NCBI GenBank assembly: GCA_021812705.1
Contig: JAKAMT010000009.1
Location: 1 to 38,975 of the forward strand
DNA: 38,975 nt
Source: Bacteroidota bacterium
Lineage (GTDB): Bacteria > Bacteroidota > Ignavibacteria > Ignavibacteriales > Melioribacteraceae
Reading direction: 5' to 3'
Under the pieces are notes generated by a model. That model was not told the origin of the DNA and ran no database searches. It saw only the letters and a program-made list of their open reading frames with translations. Both the position numbers and the translations under genes were made by a program. Below are positions 15,878-23,489 of the stretch, in pieces. Each line of letters starts with the position of its first letter. Within the stretch, counting starts at the first letter, position 1.

Positions 15878-17898
15878 CAGTTAAGTCCCGCCGGATTTTT
15901 TTTAAATGTAGTTTCACATTTAATGATGCACTCTGCGCCCTGAACCAATTTTGAACCGGGCTGAAGGCTTTGCCAGACTACTTTACCGGTTCCGCTGATC
16001 TTATACTTAAGTCCGAGTTCCGTCAATTGAGCAATCGCATCTCTCATCGAAAGGCTAATCAGATTCGGAACCGCAGAAACATTTCCGCTGAAAAAATTTC
16101 TCGTTTCGGGTTTGGTTAAAGATTTCTCCGATACATTCGCAAATGAGGTCTGATTTTTCGCCTGTGAAGTTTTTATTTCTGCGATAAGCTGATCTGCCAG
16201 ATTTTTTTTCTCTTCAATTTTATTTTTGTTCGGAACAAGACTCATATCAGAGTCAATCAATCTTTTAGCAATCTGGTGGAATATCGGAGCGGCAACCAAA
16301 CCTCCGTAAGCGCCAATCTTTGGGGCGTTCACAAGAACGAAGCAAACTAAATTCGGATTTTCTGCCGGGAAGAATCCGATGAAGGAGGAATTGTGTGTGC
16401 TGCTCGAATATGAATGATTTACCAGCCGCTGCGCTGTTCCTGTTTTGCCGCCTATGGAGATGTTATCTAAACGAGCCGCAGTGCCCGTGCCATTTTGTAC
16501 GACGCCTATCATCAAATTTTTAATTCTGTCCGATGTGGATTTGCTTATAACTGTCCTGATTTTTTTCGGCTGTGTCTCTTCAATTATTTGTCCTGAACCT
16601 GACACGATTTTTTTAACAAGGTACGGCTGAAGAAGATTTCCGCCGTTAATAAGCGCGCAATAAGCGGCCGTAAGCTGAAGAGGAGTAAGCCCGATTTCAT
16701 AACCGAAAGAGAGGAACGGTTTAGTAACAAGTGAAAATGCACCGGGTTTTTTCAAGAATCCGCTGGCCTCTCCGGGCAATTCCACCTGAGTATAATTCCC
16801 GAATCCAAAATCGCGCAGATATTTGTAAAAAGTTTCGTCGGAGATTCTATCTGATAATTTTGCCATTCCAACATTGCTGGACTGTTCGAGAACTCCGCGC
16901 ACGGTCAATTGTTTGTTCGGATGAGTATCCAGTATGGGAACATTTTTTATATAGTACTTTCCGTTTTCAGTGTTCACCAGTTCATTTTCATTAACAAGAT
17001 TCTGATCAAGAAGAATAGAAAGCGAAATCGATTTCATTGTGGAGCCGGGTTCGTAAGTATCTGTTATCGCGCGGTTCCTTCTGGATTCTGCGGATGCCGA
17101 TTCATAATTGGCCGGATTATAATCGGGCAAATTAGCGAGTCCCAAAATTTCACCGGTGTTGGGATTCATAATAATTCCGACTGCCGATTCGCCTCCGTAT
17201 TTTTTTATTCCCGCAGCCAATTCCTCTTCCAGAATTGTCTGGTAATTTTTGCTGATTGTAAGAAAGATCTGATTTCCCGGAACAGCCGCATTCGATATTT
17301 GTTCATCAACAGATATAACTCGGCCAATAACATCTCTTTCGATGCTGTAGTAACCGTCTTTTCCGACCAATTGATTCTGAAAAGTTTTTTCAATCCCTTC
17401 AACACCTACAAAATCGCGGTTTACAAAACCGAGAATATGAGAAGCGAGATTTCCGTACGGATAAATTCTTGAATAATCCTGCTGATTGAATAGTCCTTCT
17501 ATAACTGTTTTTTTAAGAGAGAGAGCTGCATCGAGCGGAACTTTCTTTTCCAGACAGACATTTCCGTTTCCGCCGGATATAAGCTGAGAATAATATTCAG
17601 CAGGTTTGTTGAAAGTTCTTGAAAAAATATTCGAGATAGAATCTATCCGTGCAGCGTTCATCATGCGCGTATCGGCAAAAAAAGAAATATTGTCTGCTGT
17701 GAAACTCAGAACTTCTCCGTCGGAATCTTTGATCAATCCCCTTTCGGCTTTAATAATCATCGGCTTATTCTGCTGGCGCTCTGCGATAAGGGAATAGTAT
17801 TCATGATTCGCAATCTGAATCGTGAAGAGCTTCGATATCAGCGCGATGAAGATCAGCAGTAAAATTCCGGTTAATATGAGTGCGCGAGAATTAATCAT
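15877..17898 (-). CDS. ftsI: Septal class B penicillin-binding protein (FtsI/PBP3) with C-terminal PASTA domain
   Basis: Transpeptidase cross-linking septal peptidoglycan. The 673-residue protein has one N-terminal membrane span (residues 7-22), a pedestal domain containing AERGLIKDSDGEVL, and the transpeptidase domain with all three active-site motifs: STMK (catalytic Ser286), SSN (340-342) and KTGT (485-488). A linker follows. A single PASTA domain (about 608-662: AVPNLISLSMRDAIAQLTEL onwards) ends the protein; PASTA modules bind peptidoglycan or beta-lactams and are absent from the enterobacterial FtsI. It overlaps ftsL by 8 nt and murE by 1 nt. Confidence 0.97.
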   Translation of the reverse strand: MINSRALILTGILLLIFIALISKLFTIQIANHEYYSLIAERQQNKPMIIKAERGLIKDSDGEVLSFTADNISFFADTRMMNAARIDSISNIFSRTFNKPAEYYSQLISGGNGNVCLEKKVPLDAALSLKKTVIEGLFNQQDYSRIYPYGNLASHILGFVNRDFVGVEGIEKTFQNQLVGKDGYYSIERDVIGRVISVDEQISNAAVPGNQIFLTISKNYQTILEEELAAGIKKYGGESAVGIIMNPNTGEILGLANLPDYNPANYESASAESRRNRAITDTYEPGSTMKSISLSILLDQNLVNENELVNTENGKYYIKNVPILDTHPNKQLTVRGVLEQSSNVGMAKLSDRISDETFYKYLRDFGFGNYTQVELPGEASGFLKKPGAFSLVTKPFLSFGYEIGLTPLQLTAAYCALINGGNLLQPYLVKKIVSGSGQIIEETQPKKIRTVISKSTSDRIKNLMIGVVQNGTGTAARLDNISIGGKTGTAQRLVNHSYSSSTHNSSFIGFFPAENPNLVCFVLVNAPKIGAYGGLVAAPIFHQIAKRLIDSDMSLVPNKNKIEEKKNLADQLIAEIKTSQAKNQTSFANVSEKSLTKPETRNFFSGNVSAVPNLISLSMRDAIAQLTELGLKYKISGTGKVVWQSLQPGSKLVQGAECIIKCETTFKKNPAGLN

Positions 17899-18211
17899 AT
17901 TTCATTTTCAAAAGTTTTTCAATCTGATTGATCTGATCTTTTGATGCATAGATAGTTTCCAATTTATCTTTAGGCCTTACCATGCCGAGCGAGTCCTCTG
18001 CGTACTTCACTATTCTGTTCTCTGCCGTCAATTCCTGAATCTTTACAAGCTTTGCTTCAATCCTGTTTAGTTTTACGTTCAAGGTATCCTGCTTAAAAAT
18101 TTTTTCTCGAGTGTTTCTTTTTATTTCCGAACTGACGATCACATACGACAAAAGGAGAATTGCTATAACAGACACAGCCGCTATGAAACTTTTTAATGAT
18201 GAACCCTTCAT
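17891..18211 (-). CDS. ftsL: FtsL-like division protein
   Basis: Small bitopic protein of 106 residues in the position occupied by ftsL in dcw clusters, between rsmH and ftsI. It has a short N-terminus, one membrane span (about residues 9-27), then a heptad-rich helical segment (KLNRIEAKLVKIQELTAENR) expected to form the periplasmic coiled coil with FtsB, and the GMVRPKD turn seen in many FtsL/FtsB-like proteins. Primary sequence is poorly conserved in this family, so topology and position carry the call. It starts 3 nt after the rsmH stop and overlaps ftsI by 8 nt. Confidence 0.88.
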   Translation of the reverse strand: MKGSSLKSFIAAVSVIAILLLSYVIVSSEIKRNTREKIFKQDTLNVKLNRIEAKLVKIQELTAENRIVKYAEDSLGMVRPKDKLETIYASKDQINQIEKLLKMKYD

Positions 18212-18214
18212 TCG

Positions 18215-19132
18215 TCAAACCTTTTCCGCTACTCTCATTTTTGCGCTTCTTGCGCGTTTGTTTATACCGATTTCAGTTTCATCCGGCGTTACGGGCTTGC
18301 GCGTTATCAATTTCAGTCCCGGTATCTTTCCGCAGGTGCATACCGGAAGTCCGGGCGGGCAGATACAGCTAAGGCTTTCATATTTGAATTTCTCTTTCAC
18401 AATTCTATCTTCCAGAGAATGATAACTTAGAACAACAATCTTTCCTCCGGGTCTCAAAAGTTTAACCGCTTTATCCAAAAATATTTTAAGATCTTCCAAT
18501 TCATTATTCACAAAAATCCGCAGCGCCTGGAAAACTCTTGACAGAGTTTTGTTCCAGAAACGTTCTGGCGCAGTCTGCTCTATAATTTTTCTTAGTTGTG
18601 AAGTGCGTGAAAATTTTTCGGTTAATCTGTATTCGGAAATTTTTTTCGCTATAGTGCGGGAATTTTTTTCTTCACCGAATTCGAACAGTATTCTTGCAAT
18701 TTCCTCCTCAGGAAATTTATTGAGCAGGTCCGCGGCAGAAATTCCTTCTGTCTTATTCATTCTCAGATCTAAAGGAGCGTCTTCTCTGAACGTAAAGCCA
18801 GATTCAACAGTATCTAACTGGAAAGATGAAACTCCCAAGTCTGCAAGAATGCCGTCAAAATGTTCAATGAACTCTATCTTTGAAATTGAATCGATGTTGG
18901 TGAAACCGGTGTGGTAAACTGAGAACCGTTTGTCATCCAAAAATTTTTCTCTGCAGTATTCAAACGCCGATTGATCTTTGTCTGTAGCAATCAGTTTTCC
19001 TTTTTTATCTAATCTTTTTAAGATCTCTTCAGAATGTCCCCCGAAGCCGGCAGTTCCGTCAAAATAAATTCCGTTTTTTTCAGTAATCAAAAAGTCGATA
19101 CTTTTTTTTAACAGAACCGGTTCGTGATTCAT
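18215..19132 (-). CDS. rsmH: 16S rRNA (cytosine-1402 N4)-methyltransferase RsmH
   Basis: SAM-dependent methyltransferase (formerly MraW) modifying C1402 in the ribosomal P site. The 305-residue protein starts HEPVLLKKSIDFLI and contains the SAM loop YFDGTAGFGGHSEEIL, then DGILADLGVSSFQLD, RVFQALRIFVNNEL, VLSYHSLEDRIVK and the C-terminal NKRARSAKMRVAEK, all standard for RsmH. A cysteine cluster near residues 259-268 (CICPPGLPVCTCG) is also a usual feature of the family. ATG overlaps the mraZ stop in an ATGA junction. Confidence 0.98.
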   Translation of the reverse strand: MNHEPVLLKKSIDFLITEKNGIYFDGTAGFGGHSEEILKRLDKKGKLIATDKDQSAFEYCREKFLDDKRFSVYHTGFTNIDSISKIEFIEHFDGILADLGVSSFQLDTVESGFTFREDAPLDLRMNKTEGISAADLLNKFPEEEIARILFEFGEEKNSRTIAKKISEYRLTEKFSRTSQLRKIIEQTAPERFWNKTLSRVFQALRIFVNNELEDLKIFLDKAVKLLRPGGKIVVLSYHSLEDRIVKEKFKYESLSCICPPGLPVCTCGKIPGLKLITRKPVTPDETEIGINKRARSAKMRVAEKV

Positions 19133-19578
19133 TTAGGTTTTTTTTGCATTATCTGTTTAGCTATTTCAGCAAATGGTTTTGTATTCTCTTTCTTCTGCGC
19201 TTCATAAACTTCAGGGTTCCAGATTTCAATTTTTTTATTCTGCCCTAGGACAAAAACTTCTCTTTCAATCGAAGCGAACTCCAACAGATTTTTGGGCACA
19301 AGAAGACGGCTTTGAGAATCAAGTTTATATTCAGCGGCAAGTTCAAAAAGCATTCTTTTGAATGCGGCTTCTTCAGGATCGAAGTCATCAAGCTGATTAA
19401 CTCTTGTCAGCACTTCTTCTCTCCAGAAATCCTGAGGATAAATATCGATGCACTGAACAATTCCGCGTGTCATTACAAAAGTTTCGTTCGCGACTTCATT
19501 GATATACTTTTTGAAAACCGAAGGTATACTTACTCTTCCTTTGGCATCGACCGAATATTTGAAACTGCCTATAAACAT
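19129..19578 (-). CDS. mraZ: Transcriptional regulator MraZ
   Basis: First gene of the dcw operon and its likely autoregulator. The 149-residue protein is of normal length for the family and has two AbrB-like half-domains. The first carries DAKGRVSIPSVFKK (residues 11-24). The second carries DSQSRLLVPKNLLE, where the usual Gly of DxxGR is Ser. MraZ rings bind tandem direct repeats upstream of their own gene; candidate boxes are present 7-41 bp ahead of this start. The start ATG 19578 is fixed by the conserved MFIGSFKYSVDAKGR. SD is weak (GGAAG, 6 nt away). Confidence 0.97.
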   Translation of the reverse strand: MFIGSFKYSVDAKGRVSIPSVFKKYINEVANETFVMTRGIVQCIDIYPQDFWREEVLTRVNQLDDFDPEEAAFKRMLFELAAEYKLDSQSRLLVPKNLLEFASIEREVFVLGQNKKIEIWNPEVYEAQKKENTKPFAEIAKQIMQKKPK

Positions 19579-19584
19579 AAGTCT

Positions 19585-19619
19585 TCCACTATTTGGGAAT
19601 TCTAAACACTATTACCCAC
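19585..19619 (-). promoter_or_regulatory. Putative MraZ operator: GTG boxes phased at 10 bp
   Basis: On the minus strand GTGGG (19619-19615), GTGTT (19609-19605) and GTGGA (19589-19585) begin exactly 10 and 20 bp apart. At the empty fourth phase there is TTCCC (19599-19595), the box in opposite orientation. Known MraZ sites are short G-rich direct repeats with 10-bp periodicity near the mraZ promoter. The match is by pattern and location only; the individual boxes are degenerate. Confidence 0.55.
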
Positions 19620-19627
19620 CCAGATGC

Positions 19628-19657
19628 AAAATAACTGTTTTTTTGTGGGATTGTCAA
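19628..19657 (-). promoter_or_regulatory. Probable dcw operon promoter (TTGACA, 18-bp spacer, TATTTT)
   Basis: A perfect -35 hexamer TTGACA lies at 19657-19652 and TATTTT at 19633-19628, separated by 18 bp. Transcription would start near 19621, about 45 nt before mraZ and directly at the edge of the GTG boxes. The -10 hexamer matches the general consensus in four of six positions. The 177 bp further upstream, to the tRNA, shows no gene that I can support. Confidence 0.55.
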
Positions 19658-19834
19658 GATTTTTTTGCTATTAATAGATAAAAAATGAAAAAAGATTAAC
19701 GGTCATAATAAGAGGATGCGGCGAGCCTAACGGATCAATTTTGGCAGTAAGAATCTTAGATGATGCCTGATGAAATTTTGTATCTTTAGCGATTGAAGGG
19801 AGACTTAAGGATAAGAGGATGGAGGTTAAAGCTG

Positions 19835-19907
<73 letters not shown>

Positions 19908-19923
19908 TTTTGAAATAGCACTG

Positions 19924-19944
19924 CTCCGGATCTATTTTCCGGAG
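19924..19944 (-). other. Hairpin between the COX24-like gene and tRNA-Thr
   Basis: CTCCGGA (19944-19938) and TCCGGAG (19930-19924) form a perfect 7-bp stem around a 7-nt loop, 10 nt after the COX24-like stop and 17 nt before the tRNA. There is no T-tract, so it is more likely an mRNA 3'-end or processing structure than an intrinsic terminator. Confidence 0.45.
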
Positions 19945-19954
19945 AATAACAAAG

Positions 19955-20050
19955 TTATCTCAATTTCTTTTTATGACGATTTTTTCTCAACCGTTTTTTT
20001 CTCTTGTGGGTCGCCATTTTATGGCGTTTTCTTTTTCTACCGCAAGGCAT
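19955..20050 (-). CDS. AURKAIP1/COX24-domain ribosomal microprotein (mS38-like)
   Basis: A 31-codon gene: ATG 20050, TAA 19955. The product (MPCGRKRKRHKMATHKRKKR, then LRKNRHKKKLR) is extremely basic and matches the 30-odd residue COX24/AURKAIP1-domain proteins widespread in Bacteroidota. These are related to mitochondrial ribosomal protein mS38; a similar tiny protein (bS22) occurs on mycobacterial small subunits. Its expected role is therefore binding small-subunit rRNA. The start is supported by AAGGAGGAG 4-5 nt upstream, one of the best SDs in the window. It lies 13 nt after the TPR gene and is probably the last protein gene of the HU-TPR operon. Confidence 0.9.
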   Translation of the reverse strand: MPCGRKRKRHKMATHKRKKRLRKNRHKKKLR

Positions 20051-20063
20051 TTAACTCCTCCTT

Positions 20064-20810
20064 CTAATGTGATGTTAATAATTCTTTCGCTCTCTGTCCG
20101 ATCTCATTGACCGAATCAATTTCTATTGCCTGTTTCCAATATTTCTTTGCTTTCTCGGAATTGCCGATGGACATATTTACGACACCGAGATTTAAATTTG
20201 CAATCTGATGACGCGGATTAATCTTCAGTGCTTTTTCCATAAATGAAATTGCCTCTGCGCTCTTTCCGGTTTCGTAGTAACATACACCCATATCAACCAG
20301 TACATCCGTATTTTTCGGATCGGATTTCAGGTATTGGGTATATCTCTCTATAGCTTTTTCCTTCATGCCGGAATCATTGTAAAGATGCGCAAGTTGAAGC
20401 AATGAATTTTTATCATTCGGATTTGCATCCACAGCCGCCTGCAGTGAATTAATCTGATCAAGATTATTCAGATTCACTCCTGACGCTGATTGTGATGTAT
20501 TGCCCTGTTGTGAAGCGGCCGGTCTTGAATTTGTTTCAAAGACACCGGATGAATGAACCAGAAGCGCGCCAATCAAAAAGAGAACCAGGAAAAGATAAAA
20601 AAGTTTTGTAGTAGATAACGAATTTGTTTTAACTTCACCGGCCTGGTTGTTCTTTCCCGAATCTAATCTTTTTGATTCTGAAGATGATCCTCTCTTCTCT
20701 TTATTTTTAGGAGAAGTTGAATTATTCTTCCCTTTGACAGAAGCTCCGCAACCGGGGCAGAAATTCATTCCTTCATTAAGTTCTTCACCACACACAGAAC
20801 ATTTAAGCAT
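20064..20810 (-). CDS. Zinc-ribbon, single-pass membrane protein with TPR repeats
   Basis: The 248-residue protein has three parts. An N-terminal zinc ribbon holds four cysteines (LKCSVCGEEL...MNFCPGCGAS, residues 4-23). A charged low-complexity linker leads to one membrane span (about residues 69-87). The C-terminal half is made of at least three tetratricopeptide repeats (for example DVLVDMGVCYYETGKSAEAI, and QIANLNLGVVNMSIGNSEKA). TPRs bind protein partners; none can be named. With a cytoplasmic ribbon the TPRs would face the periplasm. ATG follows the HU stop with no gap (TAGATG), so the two are probably translated in tandem. Confidence 0.8.
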   Translation of the reverse strand: MLKCSVCGEELNEGMNFCPGCGASVKGKNNSTSPKNKEKRGSSSESKRLDSGKNNQAGEVKTNSLSTTKLFYLFLVLFLIGALLVHSSGVFETNSRPAASQQGNTSQSASGVNLNNLDQINSLQAAVDANPNDKNSLLQLAHLYNDSGMKEKAIERYTQYLKSDPKNTDVLVDMGVCYYETGKSAEAISFMEKALKINPRHQIANLNLGVVNMSIGNSEKAKKYWKQAIEIDSVNEIGQRAKELLTSH

Positions 20811-21137
20811 CTATATTTCCTCAGCAATTTCCTTTTTGTCCGCGGAATCATTCTCTTTCATGCCGGCATCGACTGCAGATTTAAAATCTTTTGAAAACTT
20901 AAACATCGGCACGTAATGATCTCCGACATAGACTTTTTCGCCTGTCCTTGGATTGCGGGCATAGCGAGCTTTTTTCTTTTTAACTCTATAACTGCCAAAG
21001 CCTCTTATCTCTATACCGCGTCCCTCCCGCAGAGCGCCTATGACGGTATTCAAAAACCCTTCCACTATTGCCTCGGTTTCCAGCTTTGTTAATCCGGTAC
21101 CCGAAGCAATCTTTTCTACAATATCAGCTTTGGTCAT
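20811..21137 (-). CDS. HU/IHF-family DNA-binding protein
   Basis: Nucleoid-associated dimeric DNA-bending protein. In 108 residues it shows the full fold: MTKADIVEKIASGTGLTK at the N-terminus, REGRGIEIRGFGSYRVKKKK in the beta sheet, and the DNA-wrapping arm ARYARNPRTGEKVYV with the intercalating Pro. Arg rather than Gly/Lys spacing makes it IHF-like, but HU and IHF subunits cannot be separated with confidence. A 15-residue acidic/lysine tail (KENDSADKKEIAEEI) extends past the normal 90-95 residues. GAGG lies 8 nt before ATG 21137. It is the first gene of its operon. Confidence 0.95.
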   Translation of the reverse strand: MTKADIVEKIASGTGLTKLETEAIVEGFLNTVIGALREGRGIEIRGFGSYRVKKKKARYARNPRTGEKVYVGDHYVPMFKFSKDFKSAVDAGMKENDSADKKEIAEEI

Positions 21138-21385
21138 CTCTAACCTCTAATTTTTAAGTAAGTTACAGATAAAAGAGGGTCGAAAAATATTAAAAAGAAG
21201 CGTAATAACCAATTAAATATATAACTTAGCTCCTCCTATACGTCTTTGTTCTCAAAAGTTAATTTTGCCCCATTTAGAGACACATAAGCAGATGCTCTCT
21301 TTATAAATTATTCGAAAAAAGTAAATTTTACGGGTCTGTCACTGGTATGCTCTTTGCTACTAATTGTAAAAAAAAGGTTGTCAGA

Positions 21386-21979
21386 ATGACACTGGTTCCA
21401 ATAATATATACTAGCCTCATCATATTTTCGGCAATATCGTTTTTTGTGCTGGTTGTTTCTTATATATCTTATAAAGCCAAATCAAGGAACAATATTCCCT
21501 CATACAAGAGAGAGGCTGAATTTCAGAGAATCAAACTCGCTGTTCAACCTGTCATTCAGAGAAATCCCGCAATTATACGTGTTCAAAATTACGGAACAGA
21601 AAAACTTAAATTTCAGAGAGATACCGCAAAACATACCGATTCTGACAGTGAAAGCTATAATTTGTCTGTACAGGCGATGAGAAGAAGGGCCAATTCTACA
21701 ATCCTCCTCAAACAATCTTCGTCGGAGAGGCACAGAAACAAAGAATATAACGAAGATGCGGCGGAGAAAAATCCGAGAGGAAATTCAAACCAAAACTCGC
21801 AGCGCCTGACCATAATTAACAATACAGAGCGGTTCAAAAGTAGCGTTCCCCGCGAAGCTGCCAAGAAAGAAACTGCCCAGCGACTTGCCGGCAACAGCGA
21901 TATTAATGTATTTAATTTTTATAGCGACGCTTCTGATATGGATATGGTTACCATTTACTCACCGCAATTACATTCTTAA
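21386..21979 (+). CDS. Membrane-anchored protein of unknown function, paralogue 1
   Basis: I start at ATG 21386 (197 residues): the product then begins MTLVPIIYTSLIIFSAISFF, aligning without gaps with the start of the next gene, and AAGG lies 8 nt ahead. The open frame extends 13 codons further upstream, without similarity. One N-terminal membrane span (about residues 5-27, ending SYISYKAK) anchors a long polar tail that is rich in Arg, Asn, Ser and Gln and probably disordered. It ends in a short hydrophobic/acidic patch (INVFNFYSDASDMDMVTIYS). The family is unknown to me. It is divergent from the HU operon and followed 54 nt later by its paralogue. Confidence 0.7.
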   Translation: MTLVPIIYTSLIIFSAISFFVLVVSYISYKAKSRNNIPSYKREAEFQRIKLAVQPVIQRNPAIIRVQNYGTEKLKFQRDTAKHTDSDSESYNLSVQAMRRRANSTILLKQSSSERHRNKEYNEDAAEKNPRGNSNQNSQRLTIINNTERFKSSVPREAAKKETAQRLAGNSDINVFNFYSDASDMDMVTIYSPQLHS

Positions 21980-22033
21980 GTAACGAATAAAAAGCAGCAT
22001 TGTTGCACAATATTATATTTTTTATTTTGCGCA

Positions 22034-22546
22034 ATGGAATTAATACCTATCATATATACCGTCCTGGAAATTGTAGTAGCCATTACTGCTGTGACACTTA
22101 TTGTCTCTTATCTCGGATATAAGTTTAAGCAGAAAGAAAGAGCGGCTATTACGCCTGAAAAACAAGCATCAGAAATTAAATTGCCGGCACCTAAAGCAGT
22201 TGCAAAACCTCAAAGCATACCCCAAAAACCACAGATAAAAAAGAAAGCTCCGCAGCCCGCATCGAGATTAACCAAGGAACAGAGGAAAACAAAATCCAAA
22301 AGCTCAACCAAGGAACAGCCGAAACATAAAGGGAAGGAAATTCCAGGGCACAATAAAAGAATTGAGATAATGAAAAATCTCAGGAATACTAAAACAAAAG
22401 ACAATCAATTCAAGAGTGATGCCGAGCAGAAGCCGAAAACAAGAATTTCTTCATTAGGAGAAGATATTTTGGGCAAATATGCCGGAGAGGATGATAAAAA
22501 CCTCTACACGCTTAATGTTCCGGATAAGAAGAAAAAAGGGGAATAG
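22034..22546 (+). CDS. Membrane-anchored protein of unknown function, paralogue 2
   Basis: The 170-residue product starts MELIPIIYTVLEIVVAITAV, sharing xLxPIIYTxL and the end of the span (VSYxxYKxK) with the gene just upstream. The two are clearly tandem paralogues with the same N-terminal anchor. The remainder is Lys/Pro/Gln-rich and low in complexity (KPQSIPQKPQIKKKAPQPAS), likely disordered and DNA- or acid-binding by charge, with a short conserved-looking end (SLGEDILGKYAGEDDKNLYT). No SD is visible. The copper regulator gene follows 31 nt later, so it might be cotranscribed; nothing in the protein itself points to copper. Confidence 0.7.
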   Translation: MELIPIIYTVLEIVVAITAVTLIVSYLGYKFKQKERAAITPEKQASEIKLPAPKAVAKPQSIPQKPQIKKKAPQPASRLTKEQRKTKSKSSTKEQPKHKGKEIPGHNKRIEIMKNLRNTKTKDNQFKSDAEQKPKTRISSLGEDILGKYAGEDDKNLYTLNVPDKKKKGE

Positions 22547-22577
22547 TTTTTAAAAGCAAGATAGCGCAGAATTAAAA

Positions 22578-23168
22578 ATGGCAACTTCAAAACCAACCAA
22601 TATCGTTTATATTAAAAACATGGTCTGCAACCGCTGCATAAAAGTGGTTAAAGAAGAACTGGAAAATTTAGGAGTAAGGATCATAAAGATTTCTCTTGGC
22701 GAAGTTGAAACGGAGCTTCCGGCCGGGAAACTTCCGATGAAAAAAATCGCGGCCGTATTGGAAGAGAACGGCTTTGAACTTCTGGAAGATAAAAAAGCAA
22801 AGTTAGTTGAGCGGATAAAAAATTTTCTCATAAAAATTATTTATGAAGAGGAAAAGGCGATAAGCGAAACACACAAATTCTCCGGTCTTATCGAGAAGGA
22901 ACTTGGCTTTGACTATAACTATTTAAGCCAGCTTTTCTCATCTCTAGAGAGCATTACCATCGAACAATTTATAATACTGGAAAAGATTGAGCGTGCTAAA
23001 GAGCTTTTGAAGTACGGGGAGTTGACTCTAAGCGAAATCGCATACAAATTAGGATACAGCAGCGTACAGCATCTCTCTAGTCAATTTAAAAAAGTAACGG
23101 GCTTCACAGCCAGCGAATTCAAATCGCTTGCCGCAAACCTCAGAAAACCTCTGGATAAAGTAAAATAG
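22578..23168 (+). CDS. HMA-AraC fusion transcriptional regulator (copper-responsive type)
   Basis: The 196-residue protein joins a metal-binding heavy-metal-associated (HMA) domain (residues 1-70; IKNMVCNRCIKVV with Cys17 and Cys20) to a C-terminal AraC-type DNA-binding domain with two helix-turn-helices. The second HTH has the signature LSEIAYKLGYSSVQHLSSQF, then KKVTGFTASEFK. Small proteins of this architecture are common in Bacteroidota next to copper pumps. I infer that Cu(I) binding to CNRC controls copZ/copA directly downstream, but effect direction is unknown. Compared with CopZ it has CNRC rather than CHHC. It is separated from copZ by 113 bp carrying a promoter-like element. Confidence 0.85.
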   Translation: MATSKPTNIVYIKNMVCNRCIKVVKEELENLGVRIIKISLGEVETELPAGKLPMKKIAAVLEENGFELLEDKKAKLVERIKNFLIKIIYEEEKAISETHKFSGLIEKELGFDYNYLSQLFSSLESITIEQFIILEKIERAKELLKYGELTLSEIAYKLGYSSVQHLSSQFKKVTGFTASEFKSLAANLRKPLDKVK

Positions 23169-23192
23169 CTCTGCTGTTCACGCCTTAAAATT

Positions 23193-23249
23193 TTGTAACA
23201 TATTTCTAAAATTATATAACGCCTGTATTACAACTAAAATCTATCTTTG
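23193..23249 (+). promoter_or_regulatory. Candidate promoter/operator ahead of copZ-copA
   Basis: TATCTTTG at 23242-23249 fits the Bacteroidota -7 box TAnnTTTG; no clear -33 TTTG box is seen. Upstream, TTGTAA (23193-23198) and TTACAA (23227-23232) form a spaced inverted repeat that could be a regulator site. A good SD (AGGAG, 23270-23274) precedes copZ. Functional assignment is inference. Confidence 0.4.
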
Positions 23250-23281
23250 TACCACAAACTAAATCAAGAAGGAGCAAAAGC

Positions 23282-23479
23282 ATGACTAAAGAATTTAAGA
23301 TTGAAGGCATGAGCTGCCATCATTGCGTTATGGCAGTTAAGAAAGAATTATCAAAACTGAATTTGGAATCTGCCGATGTGCAGATCGGGTCCGCAAAAGT
23401 CACTTTCGATGAATCAAAAGTCAGCTCGGCAAAAGTGGCAGAGGCTATAACTGAAGCCGGTTACAAAGTAATAAATTAG
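23282..23479 (+). CDS. CopZ-like copper chaperone (HMA domain)
   Basis: A 65-residue single HMA domain with IEGMSCHHCVMAVKKEL (metal-binding Cys13 and Cys16) and the complete beta-alpha-beta-beta-alpha-beta pattern ending EAITEAGYKVIN. Such proteins carry Cu(I) in the cytosol and hand it to P1B ATPases; the ATPase gene starts 10 nt downstream. The CHHC form, with His between the cysteines, differs from the CASC of the pump's own HMA domain. AGGAG 7 nt before the ATG decides the start. Confidence 0.9.
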   Translation: MTKEFKIEGMSCHHCVMAVKKELSKLNLESADVQIGSAKVTFDESKVSSAKVAEAITEAGYKVIN

Positions 23480-23489
23480 TGTGGATTAG

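Noticed and set aside
19770-19795. Plus-strand TTTTGTATCTTTAG resembling a Bacteroidota promoter
   Set aside because: The last position of the box does not match and no plus-strand gene follows; treated as chance.
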